From contig NZ_CP063785.1 in the NCBI RefSeq assembly GCF_025860405.1, forward strand, positions 5,519,390 to 5,583,389: a stretch of DNA of 64,000 bases, written 5' to 3'. The notes below the pieces were generated by a model. The model ran no database searches and was not told the DNA's origin. It worked only from the letters and a program-made list of their open reading frames with translations. The position numbers and the translations under genes were made by a program. The stretch's first letter is position 1. Every line of letters starts with the position of its first letter. Below are positions 8,205 through 16,586 of the stretch, one piece after another. The stretch comes from Tolypothrix sp. PCC 7712. Its GTDB lineage: Bacteria; Cyanobacteriota; Cyanobacteriia; Cyanobacteriales; Nostocaceae.

Positions 8205-9326
8205 TCAGACAGCGATTGCTGGCGTAGCCAGTCTGACATCACCTAAGCCAACAGTCGATGCCCCGACTGCACAAATATTGCGACTAGCGTTTTCGTCTCT
8301 TCCATTAACTGACTGACAGGAAGGACAACGCCACTCTCTAACTGACAAATCAAGACTTTCTAGAATATGTTTACAATTAGAGCATGTCTTGCTACTTGGA
8401 TACCACTGGTCGATAAAGACAACCAGTTTATTCTTCTTCTTGGCAACCCATTCTAGGATTTGCAGAAACTCACCAAACGCTAAGTCTGATATTTGCCTGC
8501 CCCAAAGACGTTGCATTCCTTTGAGATTTAAAGTCTCAAAACAGAGAATATCGAACCTATCTGTTAGCTCATGAGCTAATTTCCAGAACCAATCACGCCG
8601 ACGGTTGGAAATATCTTCATGCTTGCGTACTAAATTCTTTCTGGCTCGTTCTCTGTTAGATGAGCCTTTTAGCTTTTTGGAATGCCGCGAACTTGCTTTT
8701 TTAATGGCGCTTAGGGATTGCTTGAAAAATTGGGGCGATTCAATTTTAGTGCCGTCTGAGCAAGTGAGGAATGTCTTTAACCCAAAATCAAAGCCAGCGA
8801 TTTTACCCGTCTTAACTTCAACTTCTGAGCTACCCTCATCAACAACCAAAACCATAAATAACTCACCTAACGGGGTGCGTTTAATAGTTAGGGTTTTGAC
8901 TGTTCCCTCAATTTCTCTGGACTTCCAAAACTGGTAAACTCGACTACCAATTTTTACCCTATTTCCACCCAAAAACTTATAACCTGCCTGCTTAAGGGTG
9001 AACGATTTGTATTTCTTGACCTTCTTAAATCCTGGTGGTCTTACTCCTTTGTTATTGTGTTTGAAAAACAATTGGTAAGCTTTCTCAATGCGTTGACAAA
9101 TATCTTGTGCTGCTTGAGAACCTACTGATTGCCAAAAAGAATTACGCTTTCTTAATTTGGCGATATGAGCCTGAAGTTTTGCACAGTTTAAATGCTTGCC
9201 AAACATCCGGTAATACCTTTTATGTAGAGCAATGCAATGGTTATAAATCACTCCAGCAGCGTTGATTGTGCGCTTGAGGTGTCTATTCCTTTTGTGTTCG
9301 TACAATTTAAACTTCAGTGTTTTCAT
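8205..9326 (-). CDS. tnpB: TnpB RNA-guided nuclease of IS200/IS605 element
   Basis: The 373-residue protein looks intact. It has a basic N-terminal domain, the RuvC residues in GFDFGLKTF (D), CFETLNLKGM (E) and GRDENASRN (D), and a zinc ribbon CSNC...CPSC between the last two. TnpB proteins are omega-RNA-guided DNA nucleases, ancestors of Cas12. They cut at a target-adjacent motif equal to the left flank of the element, here TTTAC or TTAC. The guide RNA is expected to run out of the right end into the flank starting ACCGATTGAAATAGAC, which is the GST gene itself. Confidence 0.93.
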   Translation of the reverse strand: MKTLKFKLYEHKRNRHLKRTINAAGVIYNHCIALHKRYYRMFGKHLNCAKLQAHIAKLRKRNSFWQSVGSQAAQDICQRIEKAYQLFFKHNNKGVRPPGFKKVKKYKSFTLKQAGYKFLGGNRVKIGSRVYQFWKSREIEGTVKTLTIKRTPLGELFMVLVVDEGSSEVEVKTGKIAGFDFGLKTFLTCSDGTKIESPQFFKQSLSAIKKASSRHSKKLKGSSNRERARKNLVRKHEDISNRRRDWFWKLAHELTDRFDILCFETLNLKGMQRLWGRQISDLAFGEFLQILEWVAKKKNKLVVFIDQWYPSSKTCSNCKHILESLDLSVREWRCPSCQSVNGRDENASRNICAVGASTVGLGDVRLATPAIAV

Positions 9327-9364
9327 GCTAGTATTATACCATAAAACGACGGCAATATGACGGC

Positions 9365-9511
9365 ATGAAGAAATTAACAGTTCGATGCTCTAATGAAGAG
9401 TATGAAACGCTTTTGAAATACTGCGAAGAAACAGATCGCACTCAAAATGACGTACTTAGAGAGATGATCCGGAAGTTGAAGAAAAGCCGTGCTAGAAGCA
9501 CGGGGCTTTAG
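9365..9511 (+). CDS. Small ribbon-helix-helix-like protein of the TnpB element
   Basis: The 48-residue protein starts MKKLTVRCSNEEYETLLKYC and continues TDRTQNDVLREMIRKLKKS. A short strand followed by two helices with basic ends resembles CopG/ribbon-helix-helix DNA-binding proteins. It is divergent from tnpB with 38 bp between the starts, so a shared promoter is likely. Its last codons lie inside the left-end hairpin of the element (stop 9509-9511). It may repress tnpB; this is inference. It is short, but the frame, context and composition support a real gene. Confidence 0.6.
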   Translation: MKKLTVRCSNEEYETLLKYCEETDRTQNDVLREMIRKLKKSRARSTGL

Positions 9512-9524
9512 ACCCAATTTTTTG

Positions 9525-9613
9525 GTAAATTCAATTCCTTTTTCTAGCAAAACAACACGGGTTCTTTGGGAGAAAGTCGAGGCTTTGGCGTAGTAAAGCT
9601 TGAGATTACTCAT
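9525..9613 (-). pseudogene. Glutathione S-transferase, N-terminal part (split by TnpB element)
   Basis: ATG at 9611-9613 opens MSNLKLYYAKASTFSQRTRV, the first strand and the catalytic-serine-type helix start of a GST thioredoxin-like fold, and continues to EFT. The frame then runs into the inserted element and would add about 50 unrelated residues before stopping at 9374. With the fragment at 7570-8164 it forms the original 227-codon gene. Confidence 0.88.
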
Positions 9614-9681
9614 GAGCTGCTTTCCTTGTGTTGTAAGTAATTCAGTATTAGGGATGATAAATTCTGAGATGACTTTCAATA

Positions 9682-9839
9682 CTTGTCGGTTAAGGGAAAA
9701 AGGGAAAAGGGGTAACAAAAAACCTTTAACCCTTACTCTTTCTCCTGCGGAGACGCTACGCGTAGCTTGCTTAAGCGCAGGGGTACACCTTTTCTCCAAA
9801 CCAAATTAAGAGTTGAAAATCCTTAACCGAGCAGTATTG
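9682..9839. repeat. Dispersed repeat copy A, with a nested palindromic insert
   Basis: This segment (acttgtcggttaaggg... to ...cttaaccgagcagtattg) is matched in reverse orientation at 28308-28431. Copy A carries about 40 extra bases (around 9744-9785, tgcggagacgctacgcgtag and on) that are absent from copy B. That insert resembles a common Nostocales palindrome. It lies just upstream of the split GST gene. Confidence 0.75.
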
Positions 9840-10389
9840 AGATGACTTTGGCTAGTGTCTATAAAAGCCACAAAACAAAGTCCGGTTAGTCGCTCGTCTT
9901 ACCGTATAATATTTATGTCATGTTGTCAATACCAGCAAAAGCCTTGTCAGGCTCATGAAAATGACCAGGAGATAAATTTAGCTAACCTAAAAATTAGTAA
10001 TTAATAAATTTAGGACTACGTATACTTTGTTTACTGAAGACTTGTATTGTCGAGAGGGTTATGCAATACTGCTAATTAATCAACGGTAAATTGGTCGATA
10101 AACAGTATTTAATCTGATGCACACACTTTAATAATCCAGCAACAAGGCATTGCTGGTGAAAAAATTATTGTGTTGAAAAAGTGTCCCTCCAATTAATCCT
10201 CTTACTATCTACAGAGTTTAGACAAATAGGCACTTATGGTCATTGTTTGTCTGTTGGAGGCTTAGTCAAATATTGAGAAATTTTCTGTACGAGGTCATCA
10301 TTCTGAGCAAACGCCATCTTTACAGTATTGCTTGCAGATGTCAGACTTCAGCCTCACCAATTCAATGATGTAACTGTGGAGAAACTATC
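9840..10389. other. Leader and promoter spacer of amidohydrolase gene
   Basis: About 550 bp with no credible gene. It contains ACGGTAAA at 10083-10090, shared with other sulfur-gene upstream regions, and a Shine-Dalgarno-like GGAG at 10378-10381 before the ATG at 10390. The rest is AT-rich without clear structure. Confidence 0.5.
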
Positions 10390-11868
10390 ATGACAATTGC
10401 TCTTGAACGTCCCACGAAAAAGACTCGGTCAGCACAAATTCGGGAACAACTAGGTTATCCCATCATTGATACTGATGTACATACTCAAGAATTTGAGCCG
10501 GCTTTTCTGGATTATTTAGAGCAGGTAGGCGGTTCTAAAATTGTTGATAGCTTTAGAGAACATTTACCTGGTGCTGGTCGTTTTCGTTGGTTCCAACAAT
10601 CTTGGGAAGAACGCCATAAATACCGGACTGCGCGCCCACCTTTCTGGGGTCGTCCCACAAAAGACACCTTAGATTTAGCAACAATTACCCTACCAAAGCT
10701 GTTACACGAACGCTTGCAAGAAGCAGGAACAGACTTTGCTGTGTTGTATCCCAACTTGGCGACCCTCGCACCGCAAATCAAGAACGACGAAATGCGGCGG
10801 GCGGTTTGTCGGGCGGCGAACCTCTATCATGCAGATATCTTCCGTCCTTATAGCGATCGCCTCACCCCTATCGCCACAATTCCTCTCAACACACCAGAGG
10901 AAGGGATTGAGGAATTGGAATATGCAATTAAAGAACTGGGGCTGAAAACAATTCAAATTCCTGGTTACGTTACTCGTGTAATTCCTGGCTTCGAGAAATA
11001 TCCCGAAGAAGTGCAACGGGAAGCAACTTGGATTGATACCTTTGCTTTAGATAGTGCTTACGATTACGATCCCTTCTGGGCGAAGTGCGTTGAGTTAAAA
11101 GTCGTCCCCACCACTCATGCTTCTGGTATGGGTTGGACTTCACGGCGCTCAATTTCCAATTATCAATACAACCATATTGGACACTTTGCCTCCGCAGGCG
11201 AAGCATTCTGCAAATCCCTATTTTTTGGTGGTGTTACCCGTCGTTTCCCCACCCTAAAATTTGCCTTCCTCGAAGGTGGTTCCGCTTGGGGTGCTAGCCT
11301 CTACACAGATATTATCTGGCATTGGGAAACCCGCAACCCAGAGATTTTACAAAATAACAATCCCGCCAATATCGATAGAGAAGGATTAGCAGAACTCTTC
11401 CGTGTTTATGGTGGAGCTGAATTCCAAGGTCGTGCAGAGCAATTTGGTAGTGGTTTGGGCTTCCACGGTCAACATCTCTCACCTCCAAATCCTGGTGAAT
11501 TAGATGAATTTGCCGCAGCTGGGATTACCAAAGCCGAAGATGTGCGCGATCGCTTCTTGAATCATTTCTACTTCGGGACAGAATCCGACGATACCAGGGC
11601 TGCTTACGCCTTCCATCAAAAAGCCAACCCCTTTGGCGATAGAGTTAAAGCTTTCCTCGGTTCCGATTCCGGTCACTGGGATGTGCCGGATATTACAGCC
11701 GTTACATCTAACGCTTACAGCTTTGTCGAACGCGGCATTTTCAGCGAAGAAGACCTGCGCTACTTCTTGTCTATCCATCCTCTAGAGTTGTACACCAGTC
11801 TCGACCGCGACTTCTTCAAAGGTACAGCAATAGAAAAAGAAGCAGAAGAATATTTGAATAGGGCATAG
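10390..11868 (+). CDS. Amidohydrolase-family metal-dependent hydrolase (copy 1)
   Basis: The 492-residue TIM-barrel hydrolase is of the Amidohydro_2 type (relatives include ACMSD-like decarboxylases). The N-terminal DTDVHTQEF (about residues 26-34) gives the first metal histidine. Further histidines lie in TTHASGMGW and YNHIGHFAS, and a late acidic metal ligand is likely in SDSGHWDVPD. It is clearly paralogous to 44104-45642, with shared blocks such as YDYDPFWAKCVEL, FFGGVTRRFP and the GHWDVPD region. It is followed by a sulfonate-type binding protein. The likely job is hydrolysis or decarboxylation of the carbon product of desulfonation, which is inferred from context only. Confidence 0.85.
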   Translation: MTIALERPTKKTRSAQIREQLGYPIIDTDVHTQEFEPAFLDYLEQVGGSKIVDSFREHLPGAGRFRWFQQSWEERHKYRTARPPFWGRPTKDTLDLATITLPKLLHERLQEAGTDFAVLYPNLATLAPQIKNDEMRRAVCRAANLYHADIFRPYSDRLTPIATIPLNTPEEGIEELEYAIKELGLKTIQIPGYVTRVIPGFEKYPEEVQREATWIDTFALDSAYDYDPFWAKCVELKVVPTTHASGMGWTSRRSISNYQYNHIGHFASAGEAFCKSLFFGGVTRRFPTLKFAFLEGGSAWGASLYTDIIWHWETRNPEILQNNNPANIDREGLAELFRVYGGAEFQGRAEQFGSGLGFHGQHLSPPNPGELDEFAAAGITKAEDVRDRFLNHFYFGTESDDTRAAYAFHQKANPFGDRVKAFLGSDSGHWDVPDITAVTSNAYSFVERGIFSEEDLRYFLSIHPLELYTSLDRDFFKGTAIEKEAEEYLNRA

Positions 11869-12199
11869 GGAATAGGGCATGGGGCATTGGGCGTAACATT
11901 GCCCATACGTGTCAACTTAACACCAAACCCGCTTTGTGCAAAGGTTTTGCCCTCACCCCCACTCCCACCAGGAGAGGGGAGCAAGAGATTCAATTCCCCT
12001 TCTCCCTCAGGGAGAAGGGGTTAGGGGATGAGGGCACGAGGTATTTGTACAACGCCCGCCCTATATAGCTTTTAGCTTAAGTTGATACCAATGAACATTG
12101 CCTCCCTCATCCCCAGTCCCCAGTCCCCAGTCCCTAGTCCCCAATCCCAGCCTCACTTGCTTGCCAACAAACAAGCTGAAAATTTTTTATAGAAAACCT
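11869..12199. repeat. Repeat-rich spacer with large palindrome and heptamer repeats
   Basis: The 331-bp spacer starts with GGGCAT/GGGGCAT-type heptamers (11867-11892). At 11949-12034 it has a palindromic repeat (ccctcaccccc... to ...ggggatgagggc). CCCCAGT heptamers follow at 12110-12149. The open frame entering from 12098 is made of these repeats, so the real start of the next gene is downstream. Confidence 0.7.
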
Positions 12200-13288
12200 A
12201 TGGTTGCTACAGTTAAACCTGCATATATCAATATTTTTCGCCGCTTTACACTGCTTGTAGTGCCTGGATTGTTAACTCTGGCAACTTCATTAACTTTAGT
12301 TAGTTGTACTCAACAAAGCCAAAAAGCAGATAATCAATCTCCTGCTAGTAATGTAGCGGATGCTAATACTTCAAAAATTAAAACCAAAGTACTCCGCATG
12401 GGGTATCAACAAGCTGGCGACTTGGTAAGGGTAACTAAAGTATTAGAAAAGCGGCTAGAACCCTTGGGTGTCAAGGTGGAATGGGCACAATTTGCCCAAG
12501 GGCCGCAGCTGATGGAAGCGATGAATGTCGGCAAAATAGACTTAGGTTCTGTAGGTGAAACTCCCCCCATCTTCGCCCAAGCTGCTGGCGCTCAAATCAC
12601 TTATGTTGTTGGTCGGCGACGCACAGAAAATTCTGGTAAAGGAAGTGCGATCGCAGTACCACCAGATTCTCCCATTAAGAGTATCAAAGATATTAAAGGA
12701 CAAAAAGTCGTCTTCCAAAAAGCTTCTGCATCTCATTATTTTATTCTCCGAGCTTTGGAAGAAGCAGGCTTAAAATATAGTGATATTCAAGTTTTAAGTA
12801 TACCGAACGTAGAAGCTGCGAGTGCATTTATTGAAGGTAAAATCCCCGTTTGGGTAACTGGTGATCCTCATCTAGCACGCGCTGAAAAATTAGGGAAAGC
12901 GCGGGTAATTAAAACTAGCGAAGGACTAGATTCACCTGGTGGATATTATATTGGCTCCAAGCAGTTTGCAATTGATAATCCAGAACTGCTGAGAGTTGTA
13001 ATTGAGGAGATTGATAAAATTGAGCGCTGGGCTGAGGCACATCCCAAAGATACAGCCAAGTTGATTTTACCATTTCAAAAACTACCTCCAGATGTGATGG
13101 ACTTGGTCATTAGCCGTCGTAGTTTTGGATTAAGAGCTATTTCGCCAGATTTAATTAGCGAACAACAAAGAGTTGCAGATTACTTTCATAAAAATGGCTT
13201 GATTCCTAAAGCAATCAATATCAAAGAAGCGACGCTTACAGATGAACAGTATGCTGCAATTACTCCACCAACAATCAGTCAGAAATAG
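12200..13288 (+). CDS. Sulfonate/taurine-type ABC substrate-binding lipoprotein (second copy)
   Basis: A signal sequence MVATVKPAYINIFRRF, a hydrophobic stretch and the lipobox LTLVSC mark a lipoprotein. The SsuA-type blocks are LRMGYQQAGDLV, LGSVGETPPIFAQAAG, DIKGQKVVFQKASASHYFI and VWVTGDPHLARAE. An upstream in-frame TTG at 12098 is rejected because the extra 34 residues come from CCCCAGT repeats; ATG at 12200 gives 362 residues. It follows the amidohydrolase and precedes a thioredoxin-fold gene. Like the copy at 5194, it has no permease or ATPase beside it. Confidence 0.9.
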   Translation: MVATVKPAYINIFRRFTLLVVPGLLTLATSLTLVSCTQQSQKADNQSPASNVADANTSKIKTKVLRMGYQQAGDLVRVTKVLEKRLEPLGVKVEWAQFAQGPQLMEAMNVGKIDLGSVGETPPIFAQAAGAQITYVVGRRRTENSGKGSAIAVPPDSPIKSIKDIKGQKVVFQKASASHYFILRALEEAGLKYSDIQVLSIPNVEAASAFIEGKIPVWVTGDPHLARAEKLGKARVIKTSEGLDSPGGYYIGSKQFAIDNPELLRVVIEEIDKIERWAEAHPKDTAKLILPFQKLPPDVMDLVISRRSFGLRAISPDLISEQQRVADYFHKNGLIPKAINIKEATLTDEQYAAITPPTISQK

Positions 13289-13290
13289 TG

Positions 13291-13383
13291 TGGGGATTGG
13301 GGATTGGGGATTGGGGATTGGGGACTGGGGACTGGGGACTGGGGACTGGGAAAATTTGAATACAGACGCGATTAATCGCGTCT
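13291..13383. repeat. Heptamer tandem repeat (GGGGATT/GGGGACT) plus palindrome
   Basis: About eight units of GGGGATT then GGGGACT run from 13291 to 13350, followed by AGACGCGATTAATCGCGTCT at 13364-13383. These are the short tandemly repeated sequences known from filamentous cyanobacteria. The palindrome recurs near 7328 and 29372. Confidence 0.85.
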
Positions 13384-13436
13384 CTACAACTTTTGACTCA
13401 AAATATTTACTTTAAATCTCAAGGAGTTCTATATCT

Positions 13437-14063
13437 ATGGCGCTGACAGCATCAACAATGCTACCTGTAGGTACTTTAGCACCAGATTTTTATTTACCAG
13501 ATGTGGTTACAGGCGAAACAATTTCACTCTCTACCTTTGCTGATAAAAAAGCGTTGCTGGCGATATTTCTCAGCCGTCATTGCCCTTTTGTGCAGCATAT
13601 TAAATGGGAATTAGCAAAATTAGGTCAAGATTATCGCGATCGCAATTTGGGAATTGTGGCGATTAGCGCTAATGATGTCACTACTCACCCTGATGATGCA
13701 CCGGAATTACTCAAAGCGTTTGCCCAAGAATTGGATTTATCCTATCCTCTGCTTTACGACGAATCACAGCAATCTGCGAAAAATTTCTTTGCTGCTTGCA
13801 CTCCTGACTTTTTCCTTTTTGATAGCGAACGCAAGTTGGCTTATCGCGGACAATTAGATGATAGCCGTCCCAAAAACGATAAACCTGTAACTGGTGCTGA
13901 TTTACGCAGGGCTATTGAAGATGTGTTGCGCGTAGACGCGAAGCGGCTTGTCCCCGGACATAGCATAATTATTTGGGAACAAAAGCCAAGTATCGGTTGC
14001 AATATTAAATGGAAGCTAGGTAACGAACCTGCCTATTATAAAGTACCAGCAGTTGCAGTATAA
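13437..14063 (+). CDS. Thioredoxin-fold/peroxiredoxin-like protein
   Basis: The 208-residue protein has the AhpC/TSA-like layout: GTLAPDFYLPDVVTGETISL, then ALLAIFLSRHCPFVQHI with a single cysteine at the peroxidatic position, and a second cysteine in FFAACTPDFFLFD. The form HCPFVQHI is typical of a thioredoxin-family branch near thiol-disulfide proteins rather than of classic peroxiredoxins. A Shine-Dalgarno AAGGAG precedes ATG 13437. It follows the binding protein and may protect thiols or reduce disulfides formed during sulfur-compound oxidation; this is inferred. A terminator follows at 14111. Confidence 0.8.
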   Translation: MALTASTMLPVGTLAPDFYLPDVVTGETISLSTFADKKALLAIFLSRHCPFVQHIKWELAKLGQDYRDRNLGIVAISANDVTTHPDDAPELLKAFAQELDLSYPLLYDESQQSAKNFFAACTPDFFLFDSERKLAYRGQLDDSRPKNDKPVTGADLRRAIEDVLRVDAKRLVPGHSIIIWEQKPSIGCNIKWKLGNEPAYYKVPAVAV

Positions 14064-14110
14064 AGTTTATCTGTGATATCAATTAATCTCTCTAGGAATT
14101 AGGTTTGAAG

Positions 14111-14134
14111 AGGTGCGGAAGCGCACCTTTTTTT
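14111..14134 (+). terminator. Rho-independent terminator
   Basis: A perfect stem AGGTGCG / CGCACCT with a four-base loop is followed by seven or more T. It lies 48 bp after the stop of the thioredoxin-fold gene and ends the rightward amidohydrolase-binding protein-thioredoxin run. Confidence 0.85.
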
Positions 14135-14207
14135 ATTACTACATTGTTCTACTTATAGCAATTTAATAAATAACTGTTCTAGATGGACTGCAAGTGATAA
14201 CTAATTT

Positions 14208-15395
14208 TTAATTACCCATAAGGGTGGATTGCAGCTTGAGTAATCGCTCTCCTGCTTCTGATAAGGTTTTTTGTTGTTTACTAAAACAAAATCTAATAAA
14301 ATTTTTACCTAATTCTGAATGCGAGAAAAAGCTAGAACCAGGAACTACTGCTACACCGATTTCTTTAATTAAATATGTGGCAAATTCCACATCATTTGGA
14401 TAACCAAACTTGGAAATATCTGCAAATACATAGTAAGCTCCTTGAGGCACAAAATAAGGAATTCCTACCTTATCTAAAATTTGCAGGATTTCATGGCGTT
14501 TTTGTTGATATAAATTGGCTAATTCCTGATAGTAACTCACAGGAAGTTGCATTGCTGCTACACCAGCCCTTTGCAAAGGTGCGGGTGCGCCGACGGTAAG
14601 AAAATCATGCACTTTGCGAATTGCACCTGTTAATTCTGGATTAGCTAAAATATAGCCAACTCGCCAACCAGTCACACTATAGGTTTTAGAAAGTCCATTA
14701 ATAGTAACTGTTCGTTCTGCCATTCCTGGCAAAGTTGCCATTGCAATATGCTGTGTACCGTCATAAAGAATATGTTCGTAAATTTCATCTGTGAATACCA
14801 ACACATCCCACTGCTGACAAAGTTCTGCAATTAAAGTTAGTTCTTCACGAGTAAATACTTTTCCTGTAGGGTTGTGCGGCGTATTAATAATAATGGCTTT
14901 TGTGCGTTCATTAAATGCCTGACGAAGTTCTGTTTCGTCAAATGTCCACTCAGGGGGATGCAAGGATACATAACGAGGAGTTGCACTAGCTAAAATTGCA
15001 TCGGGGCCATAGTTTTCATAATAAGGTTCAAAGACAATGACTTCATCACCTGGGTTCAAGGTTGCTAACATCACCGCAGCCATTGCTTCTGTAGAACCGC
15101 AAGTAACTGTGATTTGTCGTTCTGGATCGATATTTAAATCTAAATACCATTTAACTTTATCTGCGATCGCATGACGAAAAGCTTTATCCCCCCAAGTAAT
15201 CGCATATTGGTTAATGTCTTCTTCAATCGCCTCAATTGCTGCTCGTTTTAACTCTGGTGGACAAGGAAAATCAGGAAATCCTTGCGCCAAATTCACCGCA
15301 CCATATTGTAATGCAACTCTCGTCATTTCGCGAATGACTGACTCTGTGAACTGGTTTGCCTTATCTGAAATTCTTTGCTTTCCTACCTGAGTCAC
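14208..15395 (-). CDS. PLP-dependent aminotransferase, class I/II
   Basis: The 395-residue fold-type I aminotransferase carries NLAQGFPDFPCP near the start, NTPHNPTGKVF at about 170-180, DEIYEH for the PLP pyridine contact, and GLSKTYSVTGWRVGY with the Schiff-base lysine at about 235. RFCFSKQQKTL near the C-terminus gives the carboxylate-binding arginine. The N-terminal pattern resembles the methionine aminotransferase YbdL and kynurenine aminotransferase branch, so a sulfur amino acid substrate is possible. It is monocistronic, and its 3' end faces the terminator of the preceding operon. Confidence 0.88.
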   Translation of the reverse strand: MTQVGKQRISDKANQFTESVIREMTRVALQYGAVNLAQGFPDFPCPPELKRAAIEAIEEDINQYAITWGDKAFRHAIADKVKWYLDLNIDPERQITVTCGSTEAMAAVMLATLNPGDEVIVFEPYYENYGPDAILASATPRYVSLHPPEWTFDETELRQAFNERTKAIIINTPHNPTGKVFTREELTLIAELCQQWDVLVFTDEIYEHILYDGTQHIAMATLPGMAERTVTINGLSKTYSVTGWRVGYILANPELTGAIRKVHDFLTVGAPAPLQRAGVAAMQLPVSYYQELANLYQQKRHEILQILDKVGIPYFVPQGAYYVFADISKFGYPNDVEFATYLIKEIGVAVVPGSSFFSHSELGKNFIRFCFSKQQKTLSEAGERLLKLQSTLMGN

Positions 15396-15753
15396 GTCTA
15401 TTCCTCTAGATAATTGAGTAAAGTACTTTAAACCGATGTGCTTATAGGATATTTTACCAAATAACTAGGATGCGTTAATAACGCATCCTACTTGATGAAC
15501 AATTCAAAAGTTAATAAATTCTATTTATCGTTTAGAAAAAAAATAGTATTTGCTTCCCTTGGTTAGTAAATCATAAGATTAAATCCATAGATAGCCGAGC
15601 TAGCTGACTGCGCTAACAAAACATCTAGATGTGATTGCAATCGCCATCAATAAATTCAAGATTTGATTTCACAATCTACGGAACTATTTTGAATTCTTCT
15701 CTCAGCAGAGCAGAAATAGTCGCACATCATTCAACTATTGCAGGTAAAGATTT
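15396..15753. other. Intergenic spacer between divergent aminotransferase and CadD-type genes
   Basis: The 358-bp AT-rich spacer holds the palindrome GGATGCGTTAATAACGCATCC at 15468-15488, which recurs in variant form at 17222 and 53072. No RNA gene or open frame is seen. Promoters for both flanking genes should lie here. Confidence 0.5.
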
Positions 15754-16428
15754 ATGAATTGGCTGATTGGGACATCACTTATCGGTATATCTGCGGCTAT
15801 TGCCACTACATTTGATGACAATATATATTTAACGGCTTTTTTTGGCAAAGTTAATCATACCTTCCGTCCTAAGCATATTATTCTGGGTGAATTTGTTGGC
15901 TTTACAGTATTAGTTATTGCCAGTCTTCCAGGATTCTTTGGTGGTTTAGTTCTGCCAGAAGCTTGGGTAGGATTGCTCGGTATTCTCCCGATTACTATTG
16001 GTATTAGTAATCTCATGAGCCGTGAAGATGACGGAGAAACTGTACAAGATGTCTCATTAGACTTTCGTCATGCAGTCAAATCTCGAAGGCAGAAAAAATC
16101 ATTACTAGCAACTCTACGTGACCCTCAAACCTACCGTGTATCTGCTGTGACGATTGCCAATGGTGGAAACAATATTGGTATCTATGTACCTTTATTTGCT
16201 AGCACTAATCTTCCCAGTTTAGGAGTGATTTTGTGTGTGTGTTATATAACAGTTGGTCTGTGGTGTTTGCTGTCTTATAACTTGACTCGTAATCCTTGGA
16301 TGGCTCCTATTCTTAACCACTATGGTCGGAAAATCTTTCCTTTTATCTTGATTTGGCTAGGTATCTCTATTATGTCGAAGAGTGGGACGTTTCAATTAAT
16401 ACCTAGTTTTGCAACGCTTTTTCACTAA
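15754..16428 (+). CDS. CadD-type cadmium resistance family transporter
   Basis: The 224-residue membrane protein has about five or six hydrophobic segments. It opens with WLIGTSLIGISAAIATTFDD, where the conserved acidic pair (DDN) follows the first helix, and a second NGGNNIGIYVPLF block lies in the middle. This is the layout of the CadD family (LysE superfamily). Members are linked to cadmium efflux or binding, but many cyanobacterial copies are uncharacterised. There is no obvious operon partner. A GAGCGTC hairpin (16435-16452) follows. Confidence 0.8.
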   Translation: MNWLIGTSLIGISAAIATTFDDNIYLTAFFGKVNHTFRPKHIILGEFVGFTVLVIASLPGFFGGLVLPEAWVGLLGILPITIGISNLMSREDDGETVQDVSLDFRHAVKSRRQKKSLLATLRDPQTYRVSAVTIANGGNNIGIYVPLFASTNLPSLGVILCVCYITVGLWCLLSYNLTRNPWMAPILNHYGRKIFPFILIWLGISIMSKSGTFQLIPSFATLFH

Positions 16429-16434
16429 AATTTT

Positions 16435-16452
16435 GACGCTCATGTAGAGCGT
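16435..16452 (+). terminator. Hairpin after CadD-type gene, weak terminator
   Basis: A perfect 7-bp stem GACGCTC / GAGCGTC with a five-base loop lies 6 bp after the stop codon. There is no T-run, so termination is uncertain. Confidence 0.4.
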
Positions 16453-16586
16453 CTCCCTGCCACTTTCAGTAATCTAAAAAATATCAATTATTAAATTAAA
16501 TTAGCAAATTATTACAATGTGAACCTGTAAAACTAGCAAGTATTAATTTTGATACAAATAACTCAAATTATCATGAGGAGAAAAAT

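Larger units (their letters stand above)
8165..9524 (-). mobile_element. IS200/IS605-family TnpB-only element inserted in GST
   Basis: The 1360-bp element has exact borders deduced from the restored GST frame. Read on the minus strand, it lies directly after TTTAC and ends in TATGTCAA, matching the IS608 rules of a TTAC target and a TCAA right cleavage site. The left end has a hairpin built from GCCCCGTGC and GCACGGC near 9485-9508. The right end has one built from CCCC/GGGG with an inner GCCT-AGGC near 8175-8200. It carries tnpB and a small divergent gene but no tnpA, so it needs a transposase from elsewhere. No target duplication is made, as expected for this family. Confidence 0.92.

Noticed and set aside
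9374..9524. Extension of the GST N-terminal frame into the element
   Set aside because: The codons after EFT belong to the TnpB element left end and are unrelated to GST.
12098..12199. N-terminal extension of the second binding protein from TTG
   Set aside because: The residues come from CCCCAGT repeats, and a normal lipoprotein signal starts at ATG 12200.
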